Source: Candidatus Limimorpha caballi
Lineage (GTDB): Bacteria; Bacteroidota; Bacteroidia; Bacteroidales; F082
Direction: 5' to 3'
Length of the DNA stretch: 64,000 nucleotides
NCBI GenBank assembly: GCA_018064605.1
Contig: JAGHUX010000036.1
Coordinates: forward strand, 19,776-83,775
This document shows positions 41,749-50,136 of the stretch, in pieces; the stretch's first letter is position 1, and the number at the start of each line of letters is the position of its first letter. Below the pieces are notes generated by a model that saw nothing but the letters and a program-made list of their open reading frames with translations, made no database searches and had not been told where the DNA came from. Made by a program: the position numbers and the translations under genes.

Positions 41749-42966
41749 TTACAATTCCGTTATGACTTTCCCCGACATCAGTTCGTTGTAGAAAATCAGC
41801 AGTCTGTTGATTATCTTTTTATTGTCATAAAGTTCTTCGACGAGTCTCCTTGCATTACGTCCCAGTGTCTCGGCCTCTTCGGGGTGTTTGTACAGCCTGC
41901 ACACGGCCTCCACCATTTTCGGCACGTTTTCGGCGATGACAACATCTTCAAACTCGGTGTACTGGATGCCTTCCGCCCCGACGATGGTCGTGACGACGGC
42001 TTTCCCGAGCGCCATCGACTCGATGATTTTGATCCTTATCCCGCTTCCTGAGAGCAACGGGACGACCGCCACGTCATGTTGTTTCACGAACTCGTGTGCA
42101 TCAGGCACCTCCCCCACCACGACGACGCCTTTTCTCTTGGTTTTCACCAGCCATTTGGGCATGTTTCTGCCTGCGAGGTAGAACTTCGCGTCGGGGATCC
42201 TTTCATGGATCTTGTCCCAGACCTCTGCCAGGAACCACCTTATAGCCTCTTCGTTGGGCCGCCAGTTCATCGAGCCGATGTGGTAGAACGACGGTTTTTC
42301 GGCCGTCTCGTATTCGGGGGCGAACGCGTCGATGTTGACACCGTAAGGGATGTCGATGACGGGTGTCGCCGTGATGCCGCGGAAGAATGCGGCGTCGGTG
42401 TATGTTATGGCGGCGATGCCATCGACCCTGTCGATGACACCGAGCTCATATTTCTTGAGCGTGCGTGCCAGATGTCTGATATACAATCTCTTTGGGAGCA
42501 GGGGTTCCTTCTTCGCCATGCGCTCCCAGATCTGATGTTCGACGTTATGGGCGCGGAGCACTATCTTCGCGTCGGAATGCGCACGTATAGTGTCGATATA
42601 GGGCGTCATGTAAATCATCTCGAGCTGGACCACGTCGAACCTCTCTTGTTCGAGGACGGCGGCGAGTCTTTCCGCGAACGCGTCCGAGATGAAACGCTGC
42701 ACGTGGTACGACTCGTCGGAGAAGAGATTCCTGAAGGCCTTCATCACCCTGACCCTCAGGTCGATATCGACGAATTCTATCCTTGTCTTTCTCCTGTATT
42801 CTTCCGGGATGTCATCCGGGTTCACATGATATTTCTCGCTGTTGAAAGCCATCACCTTCACCTGATGTCCGGCGTCCAGCAGACCTGTCACGACGCTGTT
42901 GATAGCCATCGGGCCGCCTTCGCCTGGCGGGAACGGAGACTTGTTGCAGAGTATCAGGATGTTCAT
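41749..42966 (-). CDS. Glycosyltransferase, GT4-type, 405 aa
   Basis: This is a GT-B enzyme paralogous to its downstream neighbour. It begins MNILILCNKSPFPPGEGGPMA. The C-terminal donor domain reads FYHIGSMNWRPNEEAIRWFLAEVW, then VVPLLSGSGIRIKIIESMALGKAVVTT with the catalytic-loop glutamate. The ATG overlaps the stop of the LptF/G gene as ATGA, so translation is coupled to that permease. The trio LptF/G-like permease plus two transferases suggests a link to lipopolysaccharide or surface-glycan building. Confidence 0.88.
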   Translation of the reverse strand: MNILILCNKSPFPPGEGGPMAINSVVTGLLDAGHQVKVMAFNSEKYHVNPDDIPEEYRRKTRIEFVDIDLRVRVMKAFRNLFSDESYHVQRFISDAFAERLAAVLEQERFDVVQLEMIYMTPYIDTIRAHSDAKIVLRAHNVEHQIWERMAKKEPLLPKRLYIRHLARTLKKYELGVIDRVDGIAAITYTDAAFFRGITATPVIDIPYGVNIDAFAPEYETAEKPSFYHIGSMNWRPNEEAIRWFLAEVWDKIHERIPDAKFYLAGRNMPKWLVKTKRKGVVVVGEVPDAHEFVKQHDVAVVPLLSGSGIRIKIIESMALGKAVVTTIVGAEGIQYTEFEDVVIAENVPKMVEAVCRLYKHPEEAETLGRNARRLVEELYDNKKIINRLLIFYNELMSGKVITEL

Positions 42967-44420
42967 TTCTTGTGTGATTTAAAGGTTAAGAATTTCTTCC
43001 ACGACTCCGCGTCCATGATGGCCGAGTCGGTGACGGCCTTGAACGTGAGGAAGAAGCCTATGGGGAACAGCACCATCGACGACAGCCACGCGCCGAGGAA
43101 TACCGGCATGTCGCCCGACAGTGCGACGCGTTCCGACGTTATTGTGATGATGTAATAGACGACGAAGAACACCACGCTCACGACGACGGGCATACCGAGT
43201 CCGCCCTTGCGGATGATGGCGCCGAGCGGTGCGCCGATGAAGAAGAAAAGCAGGCACGCCACGCTCAGGGTGAACTTCTTGTGCAGCACCTGTTCGTGCT
43301 TGCGTATGTTGACGTCGCGACGTCCGAAGTCCTTCGCGTTGAAGGCCACGTTCTCGCGCATGCTGCCGGCGGTCGAGACGGCCATGTCGATGATGGTCTT
43401 GCGGTCCTTCTCGCTGAAGTTGCTCGTCAGCGGCCAGAAGAACGTGGCGATGCTGTCGCTCTCCAGCGCCTCACCCCTGCGGCGGCGCTGGCGGGCGTCG
43501 GAGTCGGCGAAGGCCCCGGCGTCGGCCGTCAGGTTCTGATACCGCCTGTAGCTGTTGCTCACGAAACGCTCCCTGTCGGCGGCGTCACGGCGCATCAGCG
43601 AGTCGATGGAATAGTTCAGCTGCTTGATGTTCATCATGTCCTGATGAGACTTGAAGGCGTCCTCGTCGGTGTGGCCCATGTCGAACTGCGACATGTCGAA
43701 GGTTATCAGCTGTCGCTTGAACGACATCTTCTGGAAGGGCCTGCGGTCGCGGTAGTTCTTGTCATCGACCATCTCGCTGTAGTTGTAGCCGTCGTAGAGG
43801 GTGAACACCATCTCGCGCTGGCTCGGCGTCATCGCCATGTAGCCGGAGTCGGCCACGGTGACCATGACGTTGCCCTGCCCGCCCGAATGGTCGTATATCA
43901 TCACATCGTAGAGCGAGCCGCCGTCGGCGCCCTTCCTCCCCACACGTATCACGTATTTGTCGATGCCGCGGTAGAACACGCCCTCCGGGATCTCGAGCGT
44001 CATCTTCTTTCGCGTGACGTCGTAAAGCATCGACCTCATCTTCAAATTGGCGTACGGGAGCACGTTGTTCGAGAAGAAAAAGGCCATCACGCTCATCGCC
44101 ACCGAGAAGAGAAGCAGCGGGCGCATCACCTTCCACACCGAGATGCCGCTCGCCTTCATGGCCACAAGCTCGTAGTATTCGCCGAGATTGCCGAAACACA
44201 TCAGGGACGAGAGCAGGATCGCCAGAGGCAGCGCCAGAGGCACAAACGTCAACGAAGTATAACACAGGAGCTTAGCCATCACACTGATTTCCAGCCCCTT
44301 GCCAATGAAATCCTCAATATACTGCCAAAGGAACTGCATCAGCAAGATGAAGACGGAGATGGCGAACGTCAACAGGAACGTTCCGAAATATTGCCTTATG
44401 ATATATCTGTATATTTTCAT
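42963..44420 (-). CDS. LptF/LptG family lipopolysaccharide export permease, 485 aa
   Basis: This inner-membrane component of the Lpt bridge extracts lipopolysaccharide. The N-terminus IYRYIIRQYFGTFLLTFAISVFI is the standard first helix. Helices two and three follow (FVPLALPLAILLSSLMCFGNLGEYYELVAMKASGIS region), then a long periplasmic beta-jelly-roll domain (about residues 120-370), then three C-terminal helices. The pattern LGEYYELVAMKASG is typical. LptF and LptG cannot be told apart reliably here, and Bacteroidota permeases of this type are often longer than the 360-aa proteobacterial ones. A -7 element precedes the gene. Confidence 0.9.
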   Translation of the reverse strand: MKIYRYIIRQYFGTFLLTFAISVFILLMQFLWQYIEDFIGKGLEISVMAKLLCYTSLTFVPLALPLAILLSSLMCFGNLGEYYELVAMKASGISVWKVMRPLLLFSVAMSVMAFFFSNNVLPYANLKMRSMLYDVTRKKMTLEIPEGVFYRGIDKYVIRVGRKGADGGSLYDVMIYDHSGGQGNVMVTVADSGYMAMTPSQREMVFTLYDGYNYSEMVDDKNYRDRRPFQKMSFKRQLITFDMSQFDMGHTDEDAFKSHQDMMNIKQLNYSIDSLMRRDAADRERFVSNSYRRYQNLTADAGAFADSDARQRRRRGEALESDSIATFFWPLTSNFSEKDRKTIIDMAVSTAGSMRENVAFNAKDFGRRDVNIRKHEQVLHKKFTLSVACLLFFFIGAPLGAIIRKGGLGMPVVVSVVFFVVYYIITITSERVALSGDMPVFLGAWLSSMVLFPIGFFLTFKAVTDSAIMDAESWKKFLTFKSHKK

Positions 44421-44436
44421 CGGAAAAATAAAACTG

Positions 44437-44444
44437 CAAATATA
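44437..44444 (-). promoter_or_regulatory. -7 promoter element (TATATTTG) for the permease operon
   Basis: The minus strand reads TATATTTG 17 bases before the ATG at 44420. Confidence 0.5.
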
Positions 44445-44520
44445 ATGTTTTTGTCAATACACCATCACAAAAAATGTGATTTTTTAGGACTTGAAAGTCA
44501 CACGGCGTCTCAAATTTTCC

Positions 44521-44528
44521 TATCTTTG
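44521..44528 (+). promoter_or_regulatory. -7 promoter element (TATCTTTG) for the PAS gene
   Basis: TATCTTTG lies 26 bases before the ATG at 44554. Confidence 0.6.
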
Positions 44529-44553
44529 CAGAAATTATCAATCACGGGAAAAA

Positions 44554-44874
44554 ATGAATTTCGACTATTACAAATCAATCAACATCAGCATCACGATATG
44601 CGACACAGAGGGTGTCGTCGTCTATCAGAACGAGAAATCGCTCGCCACATTCGGCGACAAGGTCGGGCAGAGCATGATGCCATGCCATCAGCAGCGCTCG
44701 CAGGAGATAATACACCACCTGCTCGACGACGCCGCGACGAACGTTTACACCATCGACAAGAAAGGGGTCAAGAAGATGATTTACCAGACGCCGTGGTTCG
44801 AGGACGGCGCGGTGAAGGGCCTCATCGAGTTCTCCATGGTCATACCCGAGGAGATGCCGCACTACGTGAGGTGA
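44554..44874 (+). CDS. Single-domain PAS protein, 106 aa
   Basis: The whole protein is one PAS fold. SINISITICDTEGVVVYQNEKS is the first strand pair, GQSMMPCHQQRS the helix that often follows, and KKMIYQTPWFEDGAVKGLIEFSMVIPE the closing strands. The CH pair in MMPCHQ sits where related stand-alone PAS domains have a DCH motif that may bind a cofactor. There is no output domain, so it may sense a ligand for a partner elsewhere. The ATG at 44554 follows the promoter, while an upstream alternative start would overlap it. Confidence 0.8.
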   Translation: MNFDYYKSINISITICDTEGVVVYQNEKSLATFGDKVGQSMMPCHQQRSQEIIHHLLDDAATNVYTIDKKGVKKMIYQTPWFEDGAVKGLIEFSMVIPEEMPHYVR

Positions 44875-44878
44875 CTCC

Positions 44879-44909
44879 GCGGGCGGGACGCACGGCACGC
44901 CCCGCCCGC
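44879..44909. terminator. GC-rich hairpin after the PAS gene
   Basis: Arms gcgggcggg and cccgcccgc are perfect, with a 13-base loop. There is no T-tract. It marks the last GC-rich sequence before the AT-rich island. Bases 44910-45094 hold no convincing gene. Confidence 0.55.
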
Positions 44910-45094
44910 CTGAAACGGCAGTGTTCCGCGTGACGACAGCGTTGACATCTGTGTGCTCTTGGGGATTCTGAATAAAAAATGAAGACAAAATATAGAGATA
45001 ATGGATGTGGCATTGGTTATGTTTCAATGGACACATCGCCGGATTTTTTCAGCTGGCATCTTATAAAAACAAATCATGACATTCAATAATTGAT

Positions 45095-45102
45095 TATCTT
45101 TG
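45095..45102 (+). promoter_or_regulatory. -7 promoter element (TATCTTTG) at the island's left end
   Basis: TATCTTTG lies 35 bases before the ATG at 45137. Confidence 0.6.
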
Positions 45103-45136
45103 CACCTCTAATTGGTATTTGAAAACTCACTGACTG

Positions 45137-45445
45137 ATGGATACAAAATTCACCTTTTCCGGGCACGAGTCGTTTCCTTGCAAAACCTTATGGTTGAAGA
45201 AAGGATATGATTTATCGGCAAAAGGGACTTTATTTTCCACGAGAAGGAAAAAATCTCTCACAAAACAGGGCTTGGTGTCGAACAATGGAACAAATGTCAG
45301 GACACAGACCTACGTTTTGCCTGAAAAGGACAAGAAGCGTGTTTCCGAGTTGGAGCAGAAGATCAACCAAATACTGTCGGGAAATGACAATGTGGACATT
45401 TGCACGCTTTTGGAAATATCAAACAAGAAAATGAACAGAGAATGA
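45137..45445 (+). pseudogene. Remnant with DUF4007 N-terminus
   Basis: The first 26 residues (TKFTFSGHESFPCKTLWLKK) match the start of DUF4007 proteins, which occur with PAPS-reductase-like genes in phage-defence islands. The remaining 75 residues do not continue DUF4007, whose proteins are near 300 aa. The middle (45203-45318) reads better in another frame (HEKEKISHKTGLGVEQWNK), and the end (YVLPEKDKKRVSELEQKINQ) looks like the tail of a different protein, possibly a methylase. The gene is therefore a mosaic of fragments kept open. Its stop overlaps the YhcG gene start as ATGA. Confidence 0.6.
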
Positions 45446-46626
45446 ACATTGAAGCATCAGAAATAAGAGAAGCGGTTGAGATTATAAAAACCGCCATTTT
45501 ACAAGGGCAATATGAAGCATCAAAAGATGTGAATCGCATCCAGCTTACTATATATTTCAGCATAGGCAAGTATATCTCCAACCATACTCGTAAAGGTGGT
45601 TGGGGGACTAACATTCTGGAATCCATCAGTGAACACTTGCATAAGGAATTACCGGGACTGCGAGGATATTCGGCAACAAATTTGAGAAACATGCGTCTGT
45701 TTTATGAATCATGGCAAATGCTTGATTCAAATTCATCAGTTATGACTGATGAAAACTCGAAGAATACAAATACCGAAACAAAATATATTGACAATCAACT
45801 AATTGTAAATTCATCAGTTGCAACTGATGAATCAACAAAGATTGATGTCTATCACACTTTACATATCCCAGCCACCAAGGATTTCCCCATTGATGATTTT
45901 TTCCGTGTACCTTTCACCCATCACATTGAAATCAATAAACTCAATGATATTTCCGCCCGCTACTACTATATCCGGCGCACAGCAGAAGAACATTTGTCCG
46001 TGGATATTCTTAAAAAACTGATAAAAGAAGATGTTTACAGCCATCAGACAAATATTCCTTCCAATTTCCAACAGACCATACACAGTACTGTCACGATGCG
46101 GAAAGCTGTAACGATGTTTAAGGATTCTTATTTTTTAGATTTCATAAATACAGAGCAGATAGGAGAACGAGACATGGCGGATGTTGACGAACGGGTTATA
46201 GAACAACAAATCGTTCAAAACATAAAAAATTTCATTATGACCTTTGGTCATGATTTCGCATTCATCGGCAATCAATACCATCTGGAAGTTTATGGCATTG
46301 AACATTTTCCCGACTTGCTATTTTTCAATCGGGAGCTGAATGCCATGGTGGTCGTTGAGTTAAAAACAGGAGAATTCAAACCTTCTTACTTGGGACAACT
46401 GATGAGTTATTTGAGCATTCTTGATGCCAAAGTGAAGAAATCGCATGAAAATCCAACAATAGGAATTGTTCTTTGCAAATCGGCGAAACGCGAGTATGTG
46501 GAATTTGTGATTCGCGACTATAACAAACCTATGGGTGTTGCAACATATTCCACCTCTGCCGATGTTCCGGAAAACTTAAGGAAAGCATTGCCGGATATTG
46601 ACGACCTAAAAAAAATCCTGGAATGA
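45442..46626 (+). CDS. YhcG-type PDDEXK nuclease (DUF1016), 394 aa
   Basis: Residues 8-95 and 150-205 form the DUF1016 N-terminal helical domain. They are interrupted by a serine/threonine/asparagine-rich insert (residues 97-133) with two similar SSV-TDE segments. The C-terminal PD-(D/E)xK domain has FPDLLFF (D291) and VVVELKTGEF (E306, K308), so the active site is complete. Such proteins associate with restriction and defence loci and are thought to act as nucleases or accessory factors. The ATG at 45442 overlaps the preceding remnant's stop, and its own stop overlaps the next remnant's ATG. This suggests a former operon. Confidence 0.85.
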   Translation: MNIEASEIREAVEIIKTAILQGQYEASKDVNRIQLTIYFSIGKYISNHTRKGGWGTNILESISEHLHKELPGLRGYSATNLRNMRLFYESWQMLDSNSSVMTDENSKNTNTETKYIDNQLIVNSSVATDESTKIDVYHTLHIPATKDFPIDDFFRVPFTHHIEINKLNDISARYYYIRRTAEEHLSVDILKKLIKEDVYSHQTNIPSNFQQTIHSTVTMRKAVTMFKDSYFLDFINTEQIGERDMADVDERVIEQQIVQNIKNFIMTFGHDFAFIGNQYHLEVYGIEHFPDLLFFNRELNAMVVVELKTGEFKPSYLGQLMSYLSILDAKVKKSHENPTIGIVLCKSAKREYVEFVIRDYNKPMGVATYSTSADVPENLRKALPDIDDLKKILE

Positions 46627-46739
46627 CGAACGTTAGACATATATTGGGAATATCAGGCGGGAAAGACAGTGCGGCACTTGCTGTTTATCTAAAACAGCAA
46701 CGTCAAGCACTATTGATTCCTAATAGTTTATTTTTTTAA
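46623..46739 (+). pseudogene. Truncated PP-loop (PAPS reductase/DndC-like) gene
   Basis: The ATG overlaps the nuclease stop and encodes VRHILGISGGKDSAALAVYL, the PP-loop start of a PAPS-reductase-like protein. After about 30 residues the similarity stops and the frame closes at 46737. Intact family members have several hundred residues. The break lies just before the promoter of the complete operon downstream, so the newer genes may have replaced the rest. Confidence 0.65.
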
Positions 46740-46766
46740 TGCCACAATTGATATGCAATTTTTTAC

Positions 46767-46774
46767 TACCTTTG
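46767..46774 (+). promoter_or_regulatory. -7 promoter element (TACCTTTG) for the BREX-like operon
   Basis: TACCTTTG lies 72 bases before the ATG at 46847. No further promoter of this type was found between the genes through brxL. Confidence 0.6.
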
Positions 46775-46846
46775 CAATTTTCTTTTAAAGTCTATCATAG
46801 ATAGCAACAAAATAATTATTCGACAAATTGACTAATTCATCTTCAA

Positions 46847-47623
46847 ATGAACGAACAAATAAAAAACATACTTCACAATTTGCGAAATGCCACTTCAGAA
46901 TTGAATATAATCCGTGATTTGTTTCAAGCAAAACTTGACTATTTCAACGAAGAAGACAGGCGTAAAATCAATGAGTTCAACGAGACGTTTGAACAAAAAC
47001 GCGAACAAATTGATGGGAAAATAAATTCTTTTGTGCGTTTTATTGAGAAAAGCTTTGCTCCAACTGCTGAAGAAATTGCAAAAGAAAAAGCTTTGCAAAA
47101 GCTTCATGCGGATTTTCCCGAATTTGACAAATGGGATGCTTCCGTGCAAAATGCTTTGCTTGAACGGGAATTGAGGTCTTTTGAGACACATTCAAAAGAG
47201 ACTAAGACGAGAGAGAAAATGCCAACATCTGGTTCGGCTGTTTGCTATGATAACCCGGAACCTGACAAGGCGTTCCCTATTACATATAATTTTGAATATT
47301 GCCGGCCATACGCAATTGAAGTTTGTGGTGAAAGGCACAACATTAAATCATGGCGCGATGCTTTATGTGCTGTTGCAAATGTTTTGTGTGAGCATAGTAT
47401 AAAGCCATTGGAGTCTTTTATGTCCGAGGATGTAAAAGAAAAACCGTGGTTTTCCAGGACTTCTGATTTGTATAGAAGCCCTTTGGAAATTGTTGAAGGT
47501 GTGTTTGCCGAAGCCAATTTGAATGCTAAATCAATGCTGGCTTCATGTTGTAAGTTGCTGGATATTTATTCGGTAAGCTATAACGAAGTATGTGTATATT
47601 TGAATAAAATTGCCAATAACTAA
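46847..47623 (+). CDS. Unrecognised 258-aa protein, first gene of the BREX-like operon
   Basis: Residues 1-75 are helical and charged, likely coiled coil (NATSELNIIRDLFQAKLDYF, then RRKINEFNETFEQKREQ). Residues 75-130 form a linker. Residues 145-258 look like a compact domain with Y-x-F-x-YCRPYAIEVCGERHNIKSW, then RDALCAVANVLCEH and a C-terminal helical pair. Five cysteines lie in this half but not in a metal-binding pattern. No family is recognised. The stop is two bases before the brxP-like start, so the two are translated together. A structural or DNA-recognition partner of that protein is plausible but only inferred. Confidence 0.8.
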   Translation: MNEQIKNILHNLRNATSELNIIRDLFQAKLDYFNEEDRRKINEFNETFEQKREQIDGKINSFVRFIEKSFAPTAEEIAKEKALQKLHADFPEFDKWDASVQNALLERELRSFETHSKETKTREKMPTSGSAVCYDNPEPDKAFPITYNFEYCRPYAIEVCGERHNIKSWRDALCAVANVLCEHSIKPLESFMSEDVKEKPWFSRTSDLYRSPLEIVEGVFAEANLNAKSMLASCCKLLDIYSVSYNEVCVYLNKIANN

Positions 47624-47625
47624 CA

Positions 47626-50136
47626 ATGTTTAAGATAAGTTGGGATAAAGAAACTGGAGGTGTGCGTCTGTCGAGCAAAATTGAGCCCGACACGCTTGGA
47701 GTGTCTCCTCGCCCTGTTTTCTTTGAAGAATTGGATTTGTTGAAACTTGACAAACTCGGCTGGAAATACCCACATTGTCAGGAACCATTATTGTGGGCAT
47801 GCAACAAACAATACTTTTATCGCGGCGAATTGATGTTTGAGGCCAAAGGCGCGAATGTCTATGATCCCGCAACGGTAGTCTTTCAGGATGGGAAAGAGAC
47901 AGCAGAACTTGTTCCTGTTGATGTAGAAGGAATGCTTGAACGTTGCAAAAACGAAATGTTCTTGCTTGAGACTGAAGCCATAGAGTTTATTCGTGATACG
48001 TATTTGCAATATGTCGATGCCAGCAAAAAAGTGGATACGATAAAGGCAAATCAAGTGGATTTTGAAACACTCGTTAGCCGAGTTTCAAAAGACCAGAAAA
48101 GGCAGATGGCTATCGTCAAACAGGATTGTGACAGTTTTGACATTATGCCTCTTGAAGAGGCAAAGAACGCTGGTAAACGTACATACGTCACAACAAAGAT
48201 TGATAAGTTTTTGGCCTCTTTTTCAGGAGGAAAAGACAGCCAGGTCGTGCTTGACCTATGCACGAGAGCCATCCCGCCACAAGCGTTTGAAGTAATTTAT
48301 AGTGATACTGGCTACGAACTGCCGCCTTCATTGGAACTTTATGAGGAAGTAAAGAAACATTACCAAACGCTATATCCCGAACTTTCGTTCCGCATTGCCC
48401 GTAACCACGAAAAAGTACTCAATTATTGGGATAAAATCGGCACACCGTCTGACACGCACCGTTGGTGTTGCTCTGTAATGAAAACCGCACCGCTTTATCG
48501 TATGCTAAAAGTTGAGGGTACCAACAAACAGGCAAAAGTGCTGGCATTTAATGGCGAACGAGCAGAAGAGAGTGTTCAACGCAGTAAATATCTAAGAATT
48601 GGAAGAGGAAAACACGGCACAATTATTGAGGCTTTGCCAATTTTGTATTGGAATACTACAGAAATATTCTTGTATTTATTATCGCACAAACTGCTGATAA
48701 ATAAAGCTTATAGACAGGGAATGACACGTGTGGGTTGTCTTTATTGCCCATTCTCCGCATTATGGAATGATATGATTTCTGCAACATGTTATCCATCAAA
48801 CCTAAAACCATTTCTATCTAGGGTTGAGAGTATTGTTAATAAAGCAGGAATTGTTGATGCAAAGGATTACATAAAGGATGGAAATTGGAAAAGACGTGCA
48901 GGAGGAAGAGGATTGTCCTTTCCGTCCTCTATGGAAATCATTCCTAACAAAAAGGAGTTTACAATCAAATGCATTTGTCCGCAAAAGGATGTTTTAACAT
49001 GGCTTAATGCGGTAGGTAAATATTCTGTTTTTAGAGAAAATAATAATGTCATCGTAGAGTTATTACACCAAAAAGAAATTATTAAATTTCTAATAAGTAA
49101 AGAAAAAAACGCCTATATATTCAAGCTTGACCTAACGAACATATCCCCAACGGTAATAGGATTGATTAAGAGAGCTCTATATAAAGCGACATATTGCATT
49201 AATTGTGAGACTTGTGAAATAGAATGTCCAACAGGAGCCTTACGAATCCTTCCTGATGTTAAGATTGATAATCAAAAATGTACGCATTGTCATAAATGCC
49301 TAGAATTTCACGATTTAGGCTGTATTGTGGCCAATTCTTTAGCAATAACAGAAAATAGTAGAAATAAAATGAAACTAATAAGTTACAATAATTTTGGATT
49401 GAATGGTCAATGGTTGGATTTTTTCATGTCCTCCCCTAAGACATATTTTGTAGATAATATGCATGGTTTACACCCCAAAGAGCAATTGCCAAATTTCGTT
49501 AAGTGGTTGGTTCATGCTGAAATTCTTGACGACACAAAAACTAAAAATTTAACTGCTTTTGGTGATTTATTGTCAAGCATATATATTGATATGCCAGATT
49601 TGGTATGGCAAACAATCTGGATAAACTTATCATACAATTCTCCAATCGCAAAATGGTATAAAGAAAATGTTGAATGGCACTTTCACTTTACAGAAAATGA
49701 CATAAGGGAAATGGTAAAAAATGATTATCCAAATGATAGTCAAACTACTATAAAAAACATTGTTTATGCTCTTTTCCGAACTTTTAGAGAAAGTCCTATC
49801 GGAGAAATGGGACTGCTTCAAGAAGTAGAAAAACTCAGATACACTAAAGTCGGATTTTCCGACCTTTCCCGCGAAGCCACTGCGTACTCTCTTTACAAGT
49901 TTGCCGAAACCCAAGGCATAAAGACTTTCCGTGTGAGCGACTTGTACAACGAGGACTGCAAGAGTGGTCCGTACCGTGAGTTTGGCATCAGCAAAACCGA
50001 TTTGGAAAAAGCTTTGCGCTCACTGAATTCCGAGAACAACCGCGTGCTTACCGCCGAACTTAATATGGGCTTAGACCACATATCATTACGAGAAGATTTG
50101 AATGCCCTTTCAGCATTGGAAATATTGACCAAATAA
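47626..50136 (+). CDS. BrxP-like fusion: PP-loop sulfurtransferase, ferredoxin, DUF4007-like domain; 836 aa
   Basis: The N-terminal 185 residues include a region unique to the family. The PAPS-reductase-like core has the PP-loop SFSGGKDSQ (200-205), RWCCSVMKTAP (cysteines 281 and 282) and CLYC (371, 374). A ferredoxin segment follows with C524, C527, C530, C534 and a second set near C552, C555, C558, C566. The last 250 residues (LNGQWLDFFMSSPKTYFVD onward) resemble the DUF4007 core. This arrangement recalls DndC-like proteins and the BrxP of type 4 BREX, where no PglX methylase is present. It may modify DNA or an associated molecule with sulfur. The symbol brxP is likely but not certain. Confidence 0.8.
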   Translation: MFKISWDKETGGVRLSSKIEPDTLGVSPRPVFFEELDLLKLDKLGWKYPHCQEPLLWACNKQYFYRGELMFEAKGANVYDPATVVFQDGKETAELVPVDVEGMLERCKNEMFLLETEAIEFIRDTYLQYVDASKKVDTIKANQVDFETLVSRVSKDQKRQMAIVKQDCDSFDIMPLEEAKNAGKRTYVTTKIDKFLASFSGGKDSQVVLDLCTRAIPPQAFEVIYSDTGYELPPSLELYEEVKKHYQTLYPELSFRIARNHEKVLNYWDKIGTPSDTHRWCCSVMKTAPLYRMLKVEGTNKQAKVLAFNGERAEESVQRSKYLRIGRGKHGTIIEALPILYWNTTEIFLYLLSHKLLINKAYRQGMTRVGCLYCPFSALWNDMISATCYPSNLKPFLSRVESIVNKAGIVDAKDYIKDGNWKRRAGGRGLSFPSSMEIIPNKKEFTIKCICPQKDVLTWLNAVGKYSVFRENNNVIVELLHQKEIIKFLISKEKNAYIFKLDLTNISPTVIGLIKRALYKATYCINCETCEIECPTGALRILPDVKIDNQKCTHCHKCLEFHDLGCIVANSLAITENSRNKMKLISYNNFGLNGQWLDFFMSSPKTYFVDNMHGLHPKEQLPNFVKWLVHAEILDDTKTKNLTAFGDLLSSIYIDMPDLVWQTIWINLSYNSPIAKWYKENVEWHFHFTENDIREMVKNDYPNDSQTTIKNIVYALFRTFRESPIGEMGLLQEVEKLRYTKVGFSDLSREATAYSLYKFAETQGIKTFRVSDLYNEDCKSGPYREFGISKTDLEKALRSLNSENNRVLTAELNMGLDHISLREDLNALSALEILTK

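Noticed and set aside
43281..44933. A 550-codon plus-strand frame opposite the LptF/G gene.
   Set aside because: Histidine-, valine- and arginine-rich antisense shadow without any motif, and it runs into the PAS gene region.
44979..45089. A 36-codon frame in the gap before the defence island.
   Set aside because: No promoter of the usual type before it, no recognisable domain, and composition not convincing.
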